A stretch of 64,000 nt of DNA from Methanococcoides sp. AM1 (GTDB lineage: Archaea > Halobacteriota > Methanosarcinia > Methanosarcinales > Methanosarcinaceae), in assembly GCF_900774055.1 (NCBI RefSeq), contig NZ_CAAGSW010000002.1, forward strand, positions 124,001 to 188,000, given 5' to 3'. This document shows, in pieces, positions 17,394 to 25,074 of the stretch. Below the pieces are notes generated by a model, which worked only from the letters and a program-made list of their open reading frames with translations, was not told the DNA's origin and ran no database searches. A program made the position numbers and the translations under genes. Every line of letters begins with the position of its first letter. Position 1 is the stretch's first letter.

Positions 17394-18053
17394 TCATTTC
17401 CCGAAACGCCGCTGCCTCTTCTGAAAATCCCGTATAACTCTCAATAGGTCTATTTTCCTGAGGTCGTGCCAGTTGACATCCGTAAAGTACAGCTCGGAAT
17501 ATGCGGATTGCCAGAGCAGGAAATCGGACAGGTGCTTGCCGCCGGCACGTATTATCAGGTCTGGCTCTCCCTGAACCAGAAGGTATGACTCAATAACACT
17601 CTCATCGATCTCTTCTGGTTGTATCTTTTCGTCCTTCACATCTGAAAGGACCGATGTGATGGCTTTTGTGATCTCCGCTCTTCCTCCGAAACCTACTGAA
17701 AGGTGAACGGTGAGCGAAGTTCTTTCACGTTTCTCTTTGAGGTTTCCTTTTTCGTCGTATATGAAAAAACCCACATCATCTGTAAGTGATCTTAGCATCT
17801 CCTGCATGCTTGTCGTAAGCATGGCTGTCATCTCAGCCTGAATCTCTTCTTTTGTATGCAGTACATCGACGTAAGCACTGATGGTGGTGATGCCCAGCTT
17901 TTTACACCAGCTTATAAAGGACCTGAACTTATCTTCACCTTTCGAATCAAGCAGGTCGGATTCTGAGAGTATTATTGTTATATGTTCCGGTATCTGGTCT
18001 GGCGAACTGTTCACCTGTCCGAGCAGATATCTTTCATATAGGGTTCTTATCAT
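17394..18053 (-). CDS. cis-Prenyltransferase homologue lacking the catalytic Asp motif (NgBR-like subunit)
   Basis: A 219-aa protein of the undecaprenyl/dehydrodolichyl diphosphate synthase family. The C-terminal signature is kept: GEPDLIIRAGG near 171-181, then SDFLLWQSAYSELYF. The N-terminal catalytic segment is not. Where active enzymes have a hydrophobic strand ending in MDGNxR, this one reads ITIILSESDLL (about 25-35). In Methanosarcina a heteromeric cis-prenyltransferase of one active and one NgBR/Nus1-like subunit makes the glycosyl carrier lipid, and this gene fits the inactive partner. The active partner is not in the window. Alternatively it may be a decayed paralogue. Confidence 0.75.
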   Translation of the reverse strand: MIRTLYERYLLGQVNSSPDQIPEHITIILSESDLLDSKGEDKFRSFISWCKKLGITTISAYVDVLHTKEEIQAEMTAMLTTSMQEMLRSLTDDVGFFIYDEKGNLKEKRERTSLTVHLSVGFGGRAEITKAITSVLSDVKDEKIQPEEIDESVIESYLLVQGEPDLIIRAGGKHLSDFLLWQSAYSELYFTDVNWHDLRKIDLLRVIRDFQKRQRRFGK

Positions 18054-18120
18054 AAAATGCCATCTTATAATGTTTATTTTTTGAAATGATGTTTAATGGA
18101 CAATGATCACTAATCAGTGA

Positions 18121-19308
18121 TCACTTGGCTGTAGATACTATCTTAATGACATCACCATCTTCAAGCTCGTGTTTTTCACCAAGTCTCATTTTTGTTTTCC
18201 CGTCCACTGCATAAAGGAACCTGTCACCGATATCACTATGTACGCGGTAGGCAAGGTCGTGGGCTGTGGATCCCTTTTTCATGAGAAATGCGTCAGGTAA
18301 CATCCTGTCGTTCTTGTCAGACCATTTTCCTTCATCCTCTACCGGATATACTACTATCAGGTCGAGAAGGTCAAATACCGCCCGGTTGATGCACTCCTGT
18401 ATCCCGCCGCCACCGGTTCCCATCTTATTCATGAGGTCCTTGAGGCTGTTCAGACCTTTTTTCTGTGCATCGTTTATGTCCTCGGAGACTATCTCGAAGT
18501 CCTCATCTCCGGGGAGATAGTTTATGATCTCATTCTTTGCAGCTGACCTTAATGCAAGCTCTGCAGCAGCGCTGGTGGGCACTACTATAAGATCGAGATC
18601 ATTGAGTTTTTTGACGTTTTCCTCCGGAGCGATATCGATCTTGTTGGCAGCTATCATTGTAGGCTTGCTGATGGCACGGATGGCATCACAGAGTCTGATC
18701 ATTTCCTCATCTGTCCATTGTGTGCATTCGCATGGCATGTCACAGCAAAGAAGTGCTTCATGTGCCTGTGATTCATTCACTCCGGCACCCATTAGCTGAT
18801 CGGAAATCACCTCTGACATCTTGAGTCCTTCTGCTTTGATCTTGCGTGACAGCTTTTCCCAGTTGCGTTTGAGAATCCCCGTCATCCACATGGTGATCTC
18901 GCGGTTAAGGAAATCCACGTCCTCAAGGGGGTCGTGATCCCCGATGTCCACAGGGTTTCCTTCTATATCTGTGGCACCAGCTGCATCAATCACATGAATT
19001 ATTGCCTGTGCCTGCCTGAGCTCATCAAGGAAAGCGTTCCCCAAACCACGGCCCATGTGTGCATCGGGCACAAGGCCGGCCACATCGATCATTTCGATCG
19101 GCACGAACCTGACCCCATCCTGACAGTTGCCACAGCGTTTATCCTTTTGTGTACATGGACATTCCGTCCTTACGTATGTTACACCCTTGTTCGCATTGAT
19201 GGTGGTGAACGGATAGTTTGCGATCTCCACATCTGCAAGGGTGGCCGCCTTGAAAAAAGTTGATTTTCCTGCATTTGGTTTTCCTGCAAGGCCTATGGTC
19301 ATTGACAT
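18121..19308 (-). CDS. YchF/Obg-family GTPase with TGS domain
   Basis: A 395-aa P-loop NTPase. G1 GKPNAGKST is at 8-16, NYPFTTI at about 31-37, G3 DVAGLV at about 74-79, and a nucleotide-base motif ANKID near 220. The C-terminal TGS domain (about 325-395) has KGSTAHDLAYRVHSDIG. An archaeal cysteine-rich insertion CPCTQKDKRCGNC lies near residues 50-62 and could bind zinc. The family associates with ribosomes. An alternative start is Met3. A 70-bp gap separates it from the cis-prenyltransferase-like gene downstream. Confidence 0.9.
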   Translation of the reverse strand: MSMTIGLAGKPNAGKSTFFKAATLADVEIANYPFTTINANKGVTYVRTECPCTQKDKRCGNCQDGVRFVPIEMIDVAGLVPDAHMGRGLGNAFLDELRQAQAIIHVIDAAGATDIEGNPVDIGDHDPLEDVDFLNREITMWMTGILKRNWEKLSRKIKAEGLKMSEVISDQLMGAGVNESQAHEALLCCDMPCECTQWTDEEMIRLCDAIRAISKPTMIAANKIDIAPEENVKKLNDLDLIVVPTSAAAELALRSAAKNEIINYLPGDEDFEIVSEDINDAQKKGLNSLKDLMNKMGTGGGGIQECINRAVFDLLDLIVVYPVEDEGKWSDKNDRMLPDAFLMKKGSTAHDLAYRVHSDIGDRFLYAVDGKTKMRLGEKHELEDGDVIKIVSTAK

Positions 19309-19443
19309 GCTTTACACATCATCCTTGAAGCATTTAACTTTTATTCATGATGAGTTTCTATTTGATATGCATGGATCAGCTGTAATTTTCTCTTGACCAG
19401 TAATATTTATATTGCAGTAGGTTGTTAGGAATCTGTCCAACGT

Positions 19444-19515
19444 GTCTCGGTAGGGTAGAGGATATCCTTGGGGCTTGCGGAGCCTTAGACCCGAGTTCAA
19501 TTCTCGGTCGGGACG
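19444..19515 (+). tRNA. tRNA-Arg (anticodon GCG)
   Basis: A 72-nt cloverleaf. The acceptor stem GTCTCGG (19444-19450) pairs with TCGGGAC (19508-19514) using two G-U pairs, and the discriminator is G. The D-stem is GGGT/ATCC. The anticodon stem GGGGC/GCCTT flanks the loop TTGCGGA, giving anticodon GCG, which reads CGC/CGU arginine codons. The T-stem is CCGAG/CTCGG with loop TTCAATT. CCA is not encoded: the TACCA that follows is offset by one base from the discriminator. No intron is needed. Confidence 0.85.
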
Positions 19516-19899
19516 TACCATTTAGGGTTTAACACCCGAAACTTCACTTCGCAAAGGTTAGATCTTAAATAACCTTTGTGGAGTTCTTTTTATGAGCATT
19601 TACAATTATAGTTCATGATCCGAGGGTACATTTAATAGGAATGCTACTTTCGTTCAGCTGATTTTCATTGATTTACATATTATCTGTTGTCATATTTGTT
19701 GGTAGAAATGGCGATTGTTGGGTTTGTCAAGCTCATTTTATATTGGAAGTTTTCTTTTCAGCATTGGTTATCCTTATATAGAAGTTCATTCATTTAGAAC
19801 GAACAGATTGAGTACATAATGTGTAATATCTATGTATTCCCAATCTGCATTTCAAAATAATTAAAATTAATTTATCAATGCTATTTAGGAGGGCTAAAT
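19516..19899 (+). promoter_or_regulatory. Thermosome upstream region: TATA box with adjacent inverted repeat
   Basis: This 384-bp region has no gene. A TATA box CTTATATAG lies at about 19773-19781. Directly after it is an inverted repeat, GTTCATT (19784-19790), 7-nt spacer, AACGAAC (19798-19804), with one mismatch. It sits where transcription should start, the position used by archaeal heat-shock repressors such as Phr. A strong ribosome-binding site TAGGAGGG lies at 19886-19893. The first 250 bp are AT-rich spacer after the tRNA. Confidence 0.55.
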
Positions 19900-21510
19900 A
19901 TCTTACCAAATGGAAGTCAAAGTATCCGCGGCAAGGATGCTCAGAGTATCAATATCCTTGCAGGAAAGGCCGTTGCAAATTCAGTTCGTACAACACTTGG
20001 TCCAAAGGGAATGGACAAGATGCTTGTGGACTCTATGGGAGACATCGTCATAACCAACGATGGAGCTACCATTCTGAAAGAAATGGACATTCAGCACCCG
20101 GCAGCTAAGATGATCGTCGAAGTGTCCAAGACACAGGATGATGAAGTAGGGGACGGAACAACCTCCGCAGCTATCCTTTCAGGTGAGCTGCTCGCAAAGG
20201 CAGAAGAGCTTATTGACAAAGGCGTTCACCCAACTATTATATCTGAAGGTTACAGGCATGCTGCAGAGAAATGCCGTGAGATCCTTGAGACAATCACAAT
20301 TGACGTAACTCCTGAAGACACCGAAGCTCTACTGAAAATAGCAGCAACTGCTATTACAGGCAAGGGTGCCGAGGCATACAAGGAAAAACTCTCCAAGCTT
20401 ACTGTTGATGCAGTTACGGGCATAGTCGAAGAGGAAGACGGTTCCTTAGTGGTCGATACTGATAACATCAAGATCGAAAAGCGTGCAGGCGGAAGCATTA
20501 CAGATTCCGATCTTGTGCAGGGTCTTGTTATCGACAAGGAACGCTCACATCCAAACATGCCTGAAATGGTCGAGAATGCAAAGATCCTTCTCGTGACCTG
20601 CCCTATCGAATTCAGAAAGACCGAAATGGATGCAGAGATCAAGATCACCTCACCTGACCAGATGCAGATGTTCCTGGACCAGGAAGAGAAAATGATGAGG
20701 GAGATGGCTGAGAAAGTGATCAACAGCGGTGCAAATGTCGTATTCTGCCAGAAAGGTATCGATGATATGGCACAGTACTACATCGAGAAAGCTGGGATTT
20801 ACGCTGTAAGAAGGGTAAAGAAGAGCGACCTTAAGATGCTCAGCAAGGTTACCGGCGGCACACTTATCCAGGATCTCGACGAGATCGTACCTGAAGACAC
20901 AGGAACTGCAGATCTTGTGGAGGAAAAGGAGATCAGGGGCGCAAAGATGACCTATGTGACCGGATGCCAGAACACCAAGGCAGTAACAATCCTCCTTCAC
21001 GGTGGAACCGATCATGTAGTATCTGAACTCGATCACGCAATGCACGATGCTATTCGTGTAGTCGGAGTTGTTATTGAGGATGGTAAGGTCGTAGTAGGTG
21101 GAGGTTCACCTGAGATCGAACTCTCATTAAGGCTCAGTGAGTACGCATCTACCCTTAAGGGAAGGGAGCAGCTCGCAGTCAGCAAATTTGCCGAAGCTCT
21201 TGAGGTCATTCCACAGACACTTGCAGAGAATGCAGGTCTTGACCCGATCGACATATTGGTTGAACTACGTTCCCAGCACGAGCAGGGCAACAAGAACGCA
21301 GGTCTTAATGTCTACACTGGTGATGTTGTCGATATGTGGGAGAACGATGTAATCGAACCACTGCGTATCAAGACACAGGCTATCAACGCTGCAACTGAAG
21401 CTACTGTTATGATCCTTAGGATCGACGATCTGGTAGCATCAAGTGGCGGCTCAGCAGGTCCAACACCTGGTGTTCCTGATGTTGACCTGGACATGGAAGC
21501 TGCATACTAA
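19900..21510 (+). CDS. ths: Thermosome (group II chaperonin) subunit with apparent ATC start
   Basis: ATP-driven double-ring folding chaperone. About 536 aa, with [14 protein letters not shown] (about 30-43), [10 protein letters not shown] (about 84-93) and a GGGSPEIEL loop, all typical of thermosomes. The frame extends upstream of ATG 20011 with strongly conserved sequence ([20 protein letters not shown]), so that ATG cannot be the start. Between the upstream stop (19858-19860) and 20011 there is no in-frame ATG, GTG or TTG. TAGGAGGG at 19886-19893 places ATC at 19900 six bases downstream, giving the family-like N-terminus [15 protein letters not shown] therefore annotate ATC as the likely start. 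A one-base sequence error is the main alternative. Confidence 0.9.
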   Translation: MLPNGSQSIRGKDAQSINILAGKAVANSVRTTLGPKGMDKMLVDSMGDIVITNDGATILKEMDIQHPAAKMIVEVSKTQDDEVGDGTTSAAILSGELLAKAEELIDKGVHPTIISEGYRHAAEKCREILETITIDVTPEDTEALLKIAATAITGKGAEAYKEKLSKLTVDAVTGIVEEEDGSLVVDTDNIKIEKRAGGSITDSDLVQGLVIDKERSHPNMPEMVENAKILLVTCPIEFRKTEMDAEIKITSPDQMQMFLDQEEKMMREMAEKVINSGANVVFCQKGIDDMAQYYIEKAGIYAVRRVKKSDLKMLSKVTGGTLIQDLDEIVPEDTGTADLVEEKEIRGAKMTYVTGCQNTKAVTILLHGGTDHVVSELDHAMHDAIRVVGVVIEDGKVVVGGGSPEIELSLRLSEYASTLKGREQLAVSKFAEALEVIPQTLAENAGLDPIDILVELRSQHEQGNKNAGLNVYTGDVVDMWENDVIEPLRIKTQAINAATEATVMILRIDDLVASSGGSAGPTPGVPDVDLDMEAAY

Positions 21511-21531
21511 TTTAGTCTAACCTTACTACTC

Positions 21532-21561
21532 GTGTCGGTTTCCCGACACTGTTCTTTTTTT
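21532..21561 (+). terminator. Thermosome terminator
   Basis: GTGTCGG (21532-21538), loop TTTC and CCGACAC (21543-21549) form a perfect 7-bp stem followed by a seven-T run. Confidence 0.8.
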
Positions 21562-21681
21562 ATTACAGATCATATTTTACAGCTGTTCTCTTTTAGTAGT
21601 GCTCTTTTTTACTATTGTTCTTCTTCTGTTTGTCAGTTTGTTTAGCTGAAATACCTTGTAAGGGGAAAGTATTTATTCGCC

Positions 21682-21711
21682 GTTAACCAGTTAAGAAAAT
21701 ATGGTTAACAA
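21682..21711 (+). promoter_or_regulatory. BirA-type biotin operator over the bioY start
   Basis: GTTAACC (21682-21688), a 14-nt spacer and GGTTAAC (21703-21709, extended by AA) form a perfect inverted repeat. This fits the BirA signal described for biotin genes in bacteria and archaea (TTGTWAACC-N14/15-GGTTWACAA). It overlaps the bioY ATG (21701). A TATA-like GTATTTAT at about 21669-21676 would start transcription at about the ATG, so the operator covers the start site of a leaderless mRNA. Confidence 0.8.
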
Positions 21712-22258
21712 TATTACTAATACTTCTATCTCTCCGTCCAGCCCTGTGACCGATATAAGGAAAATGGTCTATGCGTCCCTATTTGCAGCATTGACTGCTA
21801 TCGGGGCTTACATCACCATCCCGCTTGGCCCGATCCCTTTCACCCTTCAGGTTGTGTTCGTCCTGCTGGCAGGTGCAATGCTTGGAAGCAAATGGGGTGC
21901 AATAAGTATGATAGTTTACACCTTTCTTGGAATTGCCGGCCTTCCGGTATTCTCAGGCGGTGCTTCAGGGATCGGCGTGATCCTGGGTCCTACAGGCGGA
22001 TATATCATTGGTTTTATCGCAGCAGCATTTGTTGTAGGTTTCCTGTTCGAAAAGAACAGGTCTGAAAAGGTTCTTTTCAATGCGATCTACGTTCTCATGG
22101 GATCAGTTGTGATCTATGCTTTCGGTCTGACACATCTGATGCTCGTAGCAGATATGTCCTTCATGCAGGCGATAACTGTAGGTTTTCTTCCTTTCATCGG
22201 TGGTGCTCTTGTAAAGATCGCAGTGGCTGCTTATATTGCTACCACTTATAAGATCTAA
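21701..22258 (+). CDS. bioY: Biotin transporter substrate-binding subunit BioY
   Basis: S component of an energy-coupling-factor (ECF) biotin importer. The 185-aa membrane protein has six hydrophobic helices and BioY motifs: ITIPLGPIPFTLQVVFVLLAG in two pieces at about 34-54, and a GPTGGYIIGF segment at about 102-111, where biotin is bound. No Shine-Dalgarno is visible, so it is probably leaderless. The ECF ATPase and T-component genes follow, giving a complete bioY-MN type importer. Confidence 0.95.
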   Translation: MVNNITNTSISPSSPVTDIRKMVYASLFAALTAIGAYITIPLGPIPFTLQVVFVLLAGAMLGSKWGAISMIVYTFLGIAGLPVFSGGASGIGVILGPTGGYIIGFIAAAFVVGFLFEKNRSEKVLFNAIYVLMGSVVIYAFGLTHLMLVADMSFMQAITVGFLPFIGGALVKIAVAAYIATTYKI

Positions 22259-22310
22259 TAAAAAAGAACTAAGTAGTTAGTTATAAACTAGCTCAATAAT
22301 TCACGAAATC

Positions 22311-23120
22311 ATGATACGGTTTGAAGGTGTAAGCTACAGTTATCCGGATGGTCACCCAGTACTAAATGGGATCGACCTCCGGATAGAAAAGGGAACGTTC
22401 ACTACGATAATAGGTGATAATGGTAGTGGAAAGTCTACCCTTGTACGTCACATGAACGGTCTCCTTAAGCCTTCAGAAGGCACTGTTTCAGTATGCGGGA
22501 TGCAGACTTCCGATCCTGAAAACCTTTGGGAGATCCGCCAGGTGGTCGGGATGGTGTTCCAGGATCCTCATTCTCAGGCTGTGGGGGCTACTGTGGAAGA
22601 GGATGTTGCATTCGGTCCGGAGAACCTGGCACTTGAGCGTGAAGATATCCGCAGTCGTGTAGCTAATTCTATCCTTGATGTAGGTCTTGAAGGATCCGAA
22701 GAACACCTGTTGATGAATCTCAGTGGCGGACAGTTGCAAAAGACCGCACTTGCCGGTGTGCTGGCAATGAATGCTGAATATCTTGTGTTCGATGAGGTTA
22801 CATCAATGCTGGACCAGGATTCCCGGTCCCAGGTACTGGAAATTGCGCTGAAGCTTAACCGGATGGGAAAGACCATTGTCTATGTGACCCATCATATGGA
22901 AGAGGCTCTGGCGTCAGATCGTGTCATTGTAATGGAGGGTGGGTCGATTAGCATTGATGGGTCTCCGGCAGATGTGTTCCGTGAACTTTACAATTCCGGA
23001 CACCGCATCCCTCCGCTCATGGAACTCGTGTTCAGGCTTCAGGATTCCGGAATACTGGGGAAGGATGTACTGCCTGTAGGTCTAAATGATCTAATGGAGG
23101 AAATATGTCGATCTATGTGA
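22311..23120 (+). CDS. ecfA1: ECF transporter ATPase A1 (BioM/CbiO-like)
   Basis: A 269-aa ABC ATPase. Walker A is GDNGSGKST at about 36-44, the Q-loop is MVFQDPHSQ, the signature is LSGGQLQKTALAG, Walker B is YLVFDEVTSML, and the switch His is in YVTHHMEE. Walker B ends in DEVT, not DEPT. The gene lies 52 bp after bioY and overlaps ecfA2 by 16 bp, so translation is coupled. It pairs with EcfA2 to drive BioY through EcfT. Confidence 0.92.
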   Translation: MIRFEGVSYSYPDGHPVLNGIDLRIEKGTFTTIIGDNGSGKSTLVRHMNGLLKPSEGTVSVCGMQTSDPENLWEIRQVVGMVFQDPHSQAVGATVEEDVAFGPENLALEREDIRSRVANSILDVGLEGSEEHLLMNLSGGQLQKTALAGVLAMNAEYLVFDEVTSMLDQDSRSQVLEIALKLNRMGKTIVYVTHHMEEALASDRVIVMEGGSISIDGSPADVFRELYNSGHRIPPLMELVFRLQDSGILGKDVLPVGLNDLMEEICRSM

Positions 23121-23929
23121 ATGGCCTGTGCTTTTCTTACGGGAAAGGAAAAACTGAGGATCAGGTCCTTAGCGATATCACATTTTCCATCGATAGCAGC
23201 GAGTCCGTAGGAATTGTTGGCAATGTCGGATGCGGTAAGACCACGTTGATAAAGCATCTGAATGGTCTCCTTACTCCTGATTTCGGAAAGGTTAATGTTG
23301 ACGGTTTGCCTTCTTCTAAAAAAGAAGTGTGTAAAAAAGTAGGTATTCTCTTCCAGCACCCTTCAAAGCAATTGTTCTGCAATACCGTTTTTGAAGACAT
23401 TGCATATGGTCCGACGAATTTTGGGATAAGTGGGGATGAACTTGATCGTTGTGTTCATGAAGCGATAAGGGAGGTCGGTCTTACTGATGAAATACTTGAA
23501 AGGTCACCTTTCGGTTTGAGTGGTGGTGAGATGCGCCTTGTCGCTCTTGCAGGTGTCTTATCCTCATTTCCGGATTATATTGTTCTGGACGAGCCGACTT
23601 CCGGCTTAAGCAGCAGTGGAAAAGCCAATTTATTCAGAATTCTGGACTCTCTGAAAAATAATGGGGTTGGAATTGTACTTGTGTCCCATCAACTGGAGGA
23701 CGTACTTGATGTTGTGGACAGGCTGATCTATCTGGATAATGGAAAAGTTGTATTTGAAGGAACGCCTTCGGAATATCTGGCATCTATGCCTTCGCCGGTA
23801 CCACATATCACAGAACTGATGAGGGGACTGAAGAGGTCCGGCATTGATGTGAAGGATGATGTCTTTTCCGTGGATCATGCCTTTGAGGAGATCTATGCTG
23901 TCTGGGCAGAAAAAAGAGGTGCTCTCTAA
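23105..23929 (+). CDS. ecfA2: ECF transporter ATPase A2
   Basis: A 274-aa ABC ATPase partner of EcfA1. Walker A is GNVGCGKTT at about 39-47, the Q-loop LFQHPSKQ, the signature LSGGEMRLVALAG, Walker B YIVLDEPTSGL, and the switch His VSHQLEDV. The ATG at 23105 has GGAGG just upstream inside ecfA1. Its last base is shared with the ecfT ATG (TAATG). Confidence 0.92.
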   Translation: MSIYVNGLCFSYGKGKTEDQVLSDITFSIDSSESVGIVGNVGCGKTTLIKHLNGLLTPDFGKVNVDGLPSSKKEVCKKVGILFQHPSKQLFCNTVFEDIAYGPTNFGISGDELDRCVHEAIREVGLTDEILERSPFGLSGGEMRLVALAGVLSSFPDYIVLDEPTSGLSSSGKANLFRILDSLKNNGVGIVLVSHQLEDVLDVVDRLIYLDNGKVVFEGTPSEYLASMPSPVPHITELMRGLKRSGIDVKDDVFSVDHAFEEIYAVWAEKRGAL

Positions 23930-24699
23930 TGGCAGGACCGCTTTTTTCCTACGTGAGGGGAAACTCTTTTCTTCACAACATGGACCCGCGAGCGAAGATA
24001 ATTTCCGTGATGTGTCTGAGCATTCTGATATTCAATGTTTCCGTGCTGTCACATCTGTTCGTTCTGGCAGTTCTATTTGCGATGCTAACAAACATAGCAG
24101 GTGTGAGCATCTCCATAGCTATACGATCCCTTCGTCCAATGGTCATCTTCTTTGGTTTTATTTTTCTTATCCATCTGTTCTTCACAGCTGGAAGTCCGAT
24201 ATTTTCTCTTGCTTTTTCACCAACATACGAAGGTCTTGAAAAGGGAACAGTTGTCACCGGTCGTTTCATCCTTTTGATCCTTTTTGGTTCCCTGCTAACT
24301 TCCACCACAAGACCGGCTTTGATAACCAGTGGGATCGAACATTTGCTTCGTCCTTTTCCCTTAAGAATATTAGGGACTACCTCCTTTGAAGTAGCAACAA
24401 TGATGTCACTGGCAATTCATTTTGTTCCACATCTGCTTTGGTATGTGGGGCAGATCAGGGATGCCCAGATGTCTCGTGGATTAAAGTACGGCCATCATCC
24501 TATATCCGGGATGCTGTCACTGGCAATACCTGCTTTAAGGGGGTCCATGCGTATGGCCGATGATGTTGCATTGTCAATGGAGTCCCGTTGTTATCAGGGA
24601 AATTACCGTACGTCTCTCTTTGAAATGAAAATGGCAACATCTGACCGCTTTGTCTGTATTCTCGTAGTTTTTGGAACAGCGCTAATACTATATACATGA
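23929..24699 (+). CDS. ecfT: ECF transporter transmembrane component EcfT (BioN-like)
   Basis: A 256-aa membrane scaffold that couples the two ATPases to BioY. It has about five to six membrane helices and both cytoplasmic coupling motifs, SRGLKYG (about 184-190) and ESRCYQG (about 221-227), the ARG/SRC-type signatures of EcfT. Its stop codon lies within the operator of the next operon. Confidence 0.93.
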   Translation: MAGPLFSYVRGNSFLHNMDPRAKIISVMCLSILIFNVSVLSHLFVLAVLFAMLTNIAGVSISIAIRSLRPMVIFFGFIFLIHLFFTAGSPIFSLAFSPTYEGLEKGTVVTGRFILLILFGSLLTSTTRPALITSGIEHLLRPFPLRILGTTSFEVATMMSLAIHFVPHLLWYVGQIRDAQMSRGLKYGHHPISGMLSLAIPALRGSMRMADDVALSMESRCYQGNYRTSLFEMKMATSDRFVCILVVFGTALILYT

Positions 24700-24716
24700 G
24701 CACATGTTCATATATT
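24691..24716 (+). promoter_or_regulatory. ArsR/SmtB-type 12-2-12 operator upstream of arsR
   Basis: TATACATGAGCA (24691-24702), CA, and TGTTCATATATT (24705-24716) form an imperfect inverted repeat (9 of 12 positions symmetrical) around a TGARCA/TGTTCA core. This is the classic 12-2-12 site of metal-sensing ArsR/SmtB regulators. It overlaps the ecfT stop and the TATA-like ACTATATA, and ends 1 nt before the arsR ATG, so repressor binding would block its promoter. Confidence 0.75.
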
Positions 24717-24717
24717 C

Positions 24718-25074
24718 ATGGGAAAGGGTCAGACGTGTGAGCGGGTAGATAAAGATGCTATAAACTCTCTTATATTCAACCTTCCTGAAGACGATGCAAT
24801 AGTGAGGGTGTCCAATATCTTCCATGCACTTCAATCAGGTCCCCGCCTGAAGATCATGTATCTCCTGCTGGAAAAAGAAATGTGTGTATGTGAGCTTGAA
24901 TTTGCCCTTGAAATGAGCCAGTCAGCGATATCACATAATCTTCGCACCCTTCGCCAGCTTGACCTCGTCAGGACCAAAAAGAAAGGTCGCTTTGTTGTCT
25001 ATTCCGTTGCTGACGATCACGTGAAAATGCTCCTTGAGCTGTCCCGCAAGCATGCCATGGGGTGCACACGATGA
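24718..25074 (+). CDS. ArsR/SmtB-family metal-sensing repressor
   Basis: A 118-aa winged-helix regulator. An ELCVC-like box, EMCVCELEFAL (about 60-70), sits before the recognition helix MSQSAISHNLRTLRQLDLV. Two cysteines in the alpha-3 box, plus others near the ends (QTCERV, MGCTR), suggest thiol ligation of a soft metal or arsenite. It overlaps the permease gene by ATGA, so they form one operon under its own operator. The metal is not determined. Confidence 0.9.
   Translation: MGKGQTCERVDKDAINSLIFNLPEDDAIVRVSNIFHALQSGPRLKIMYLLLEKEMCVCELEFALEMSQSAISHNLRTLRQLDLVRTKKKGRFVVYSVADDHVKMLLELSRKHAMGCTR

Noticed and set aside
19516-19520. TACCA after the tRNA as an encoded CCA end
   Set aside because: With the best cloverleaf the discriminator is G at 19515, and CCA would be displaced by two bases. 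The acceptor stem that would place it as CCA needs a G-G mismatch.
19878-20108. 76-codon frame over the thermosome start
   Set aside because: It reads the thermosome in the wrong frame. The conserved chaperonin sequence is in another frame.
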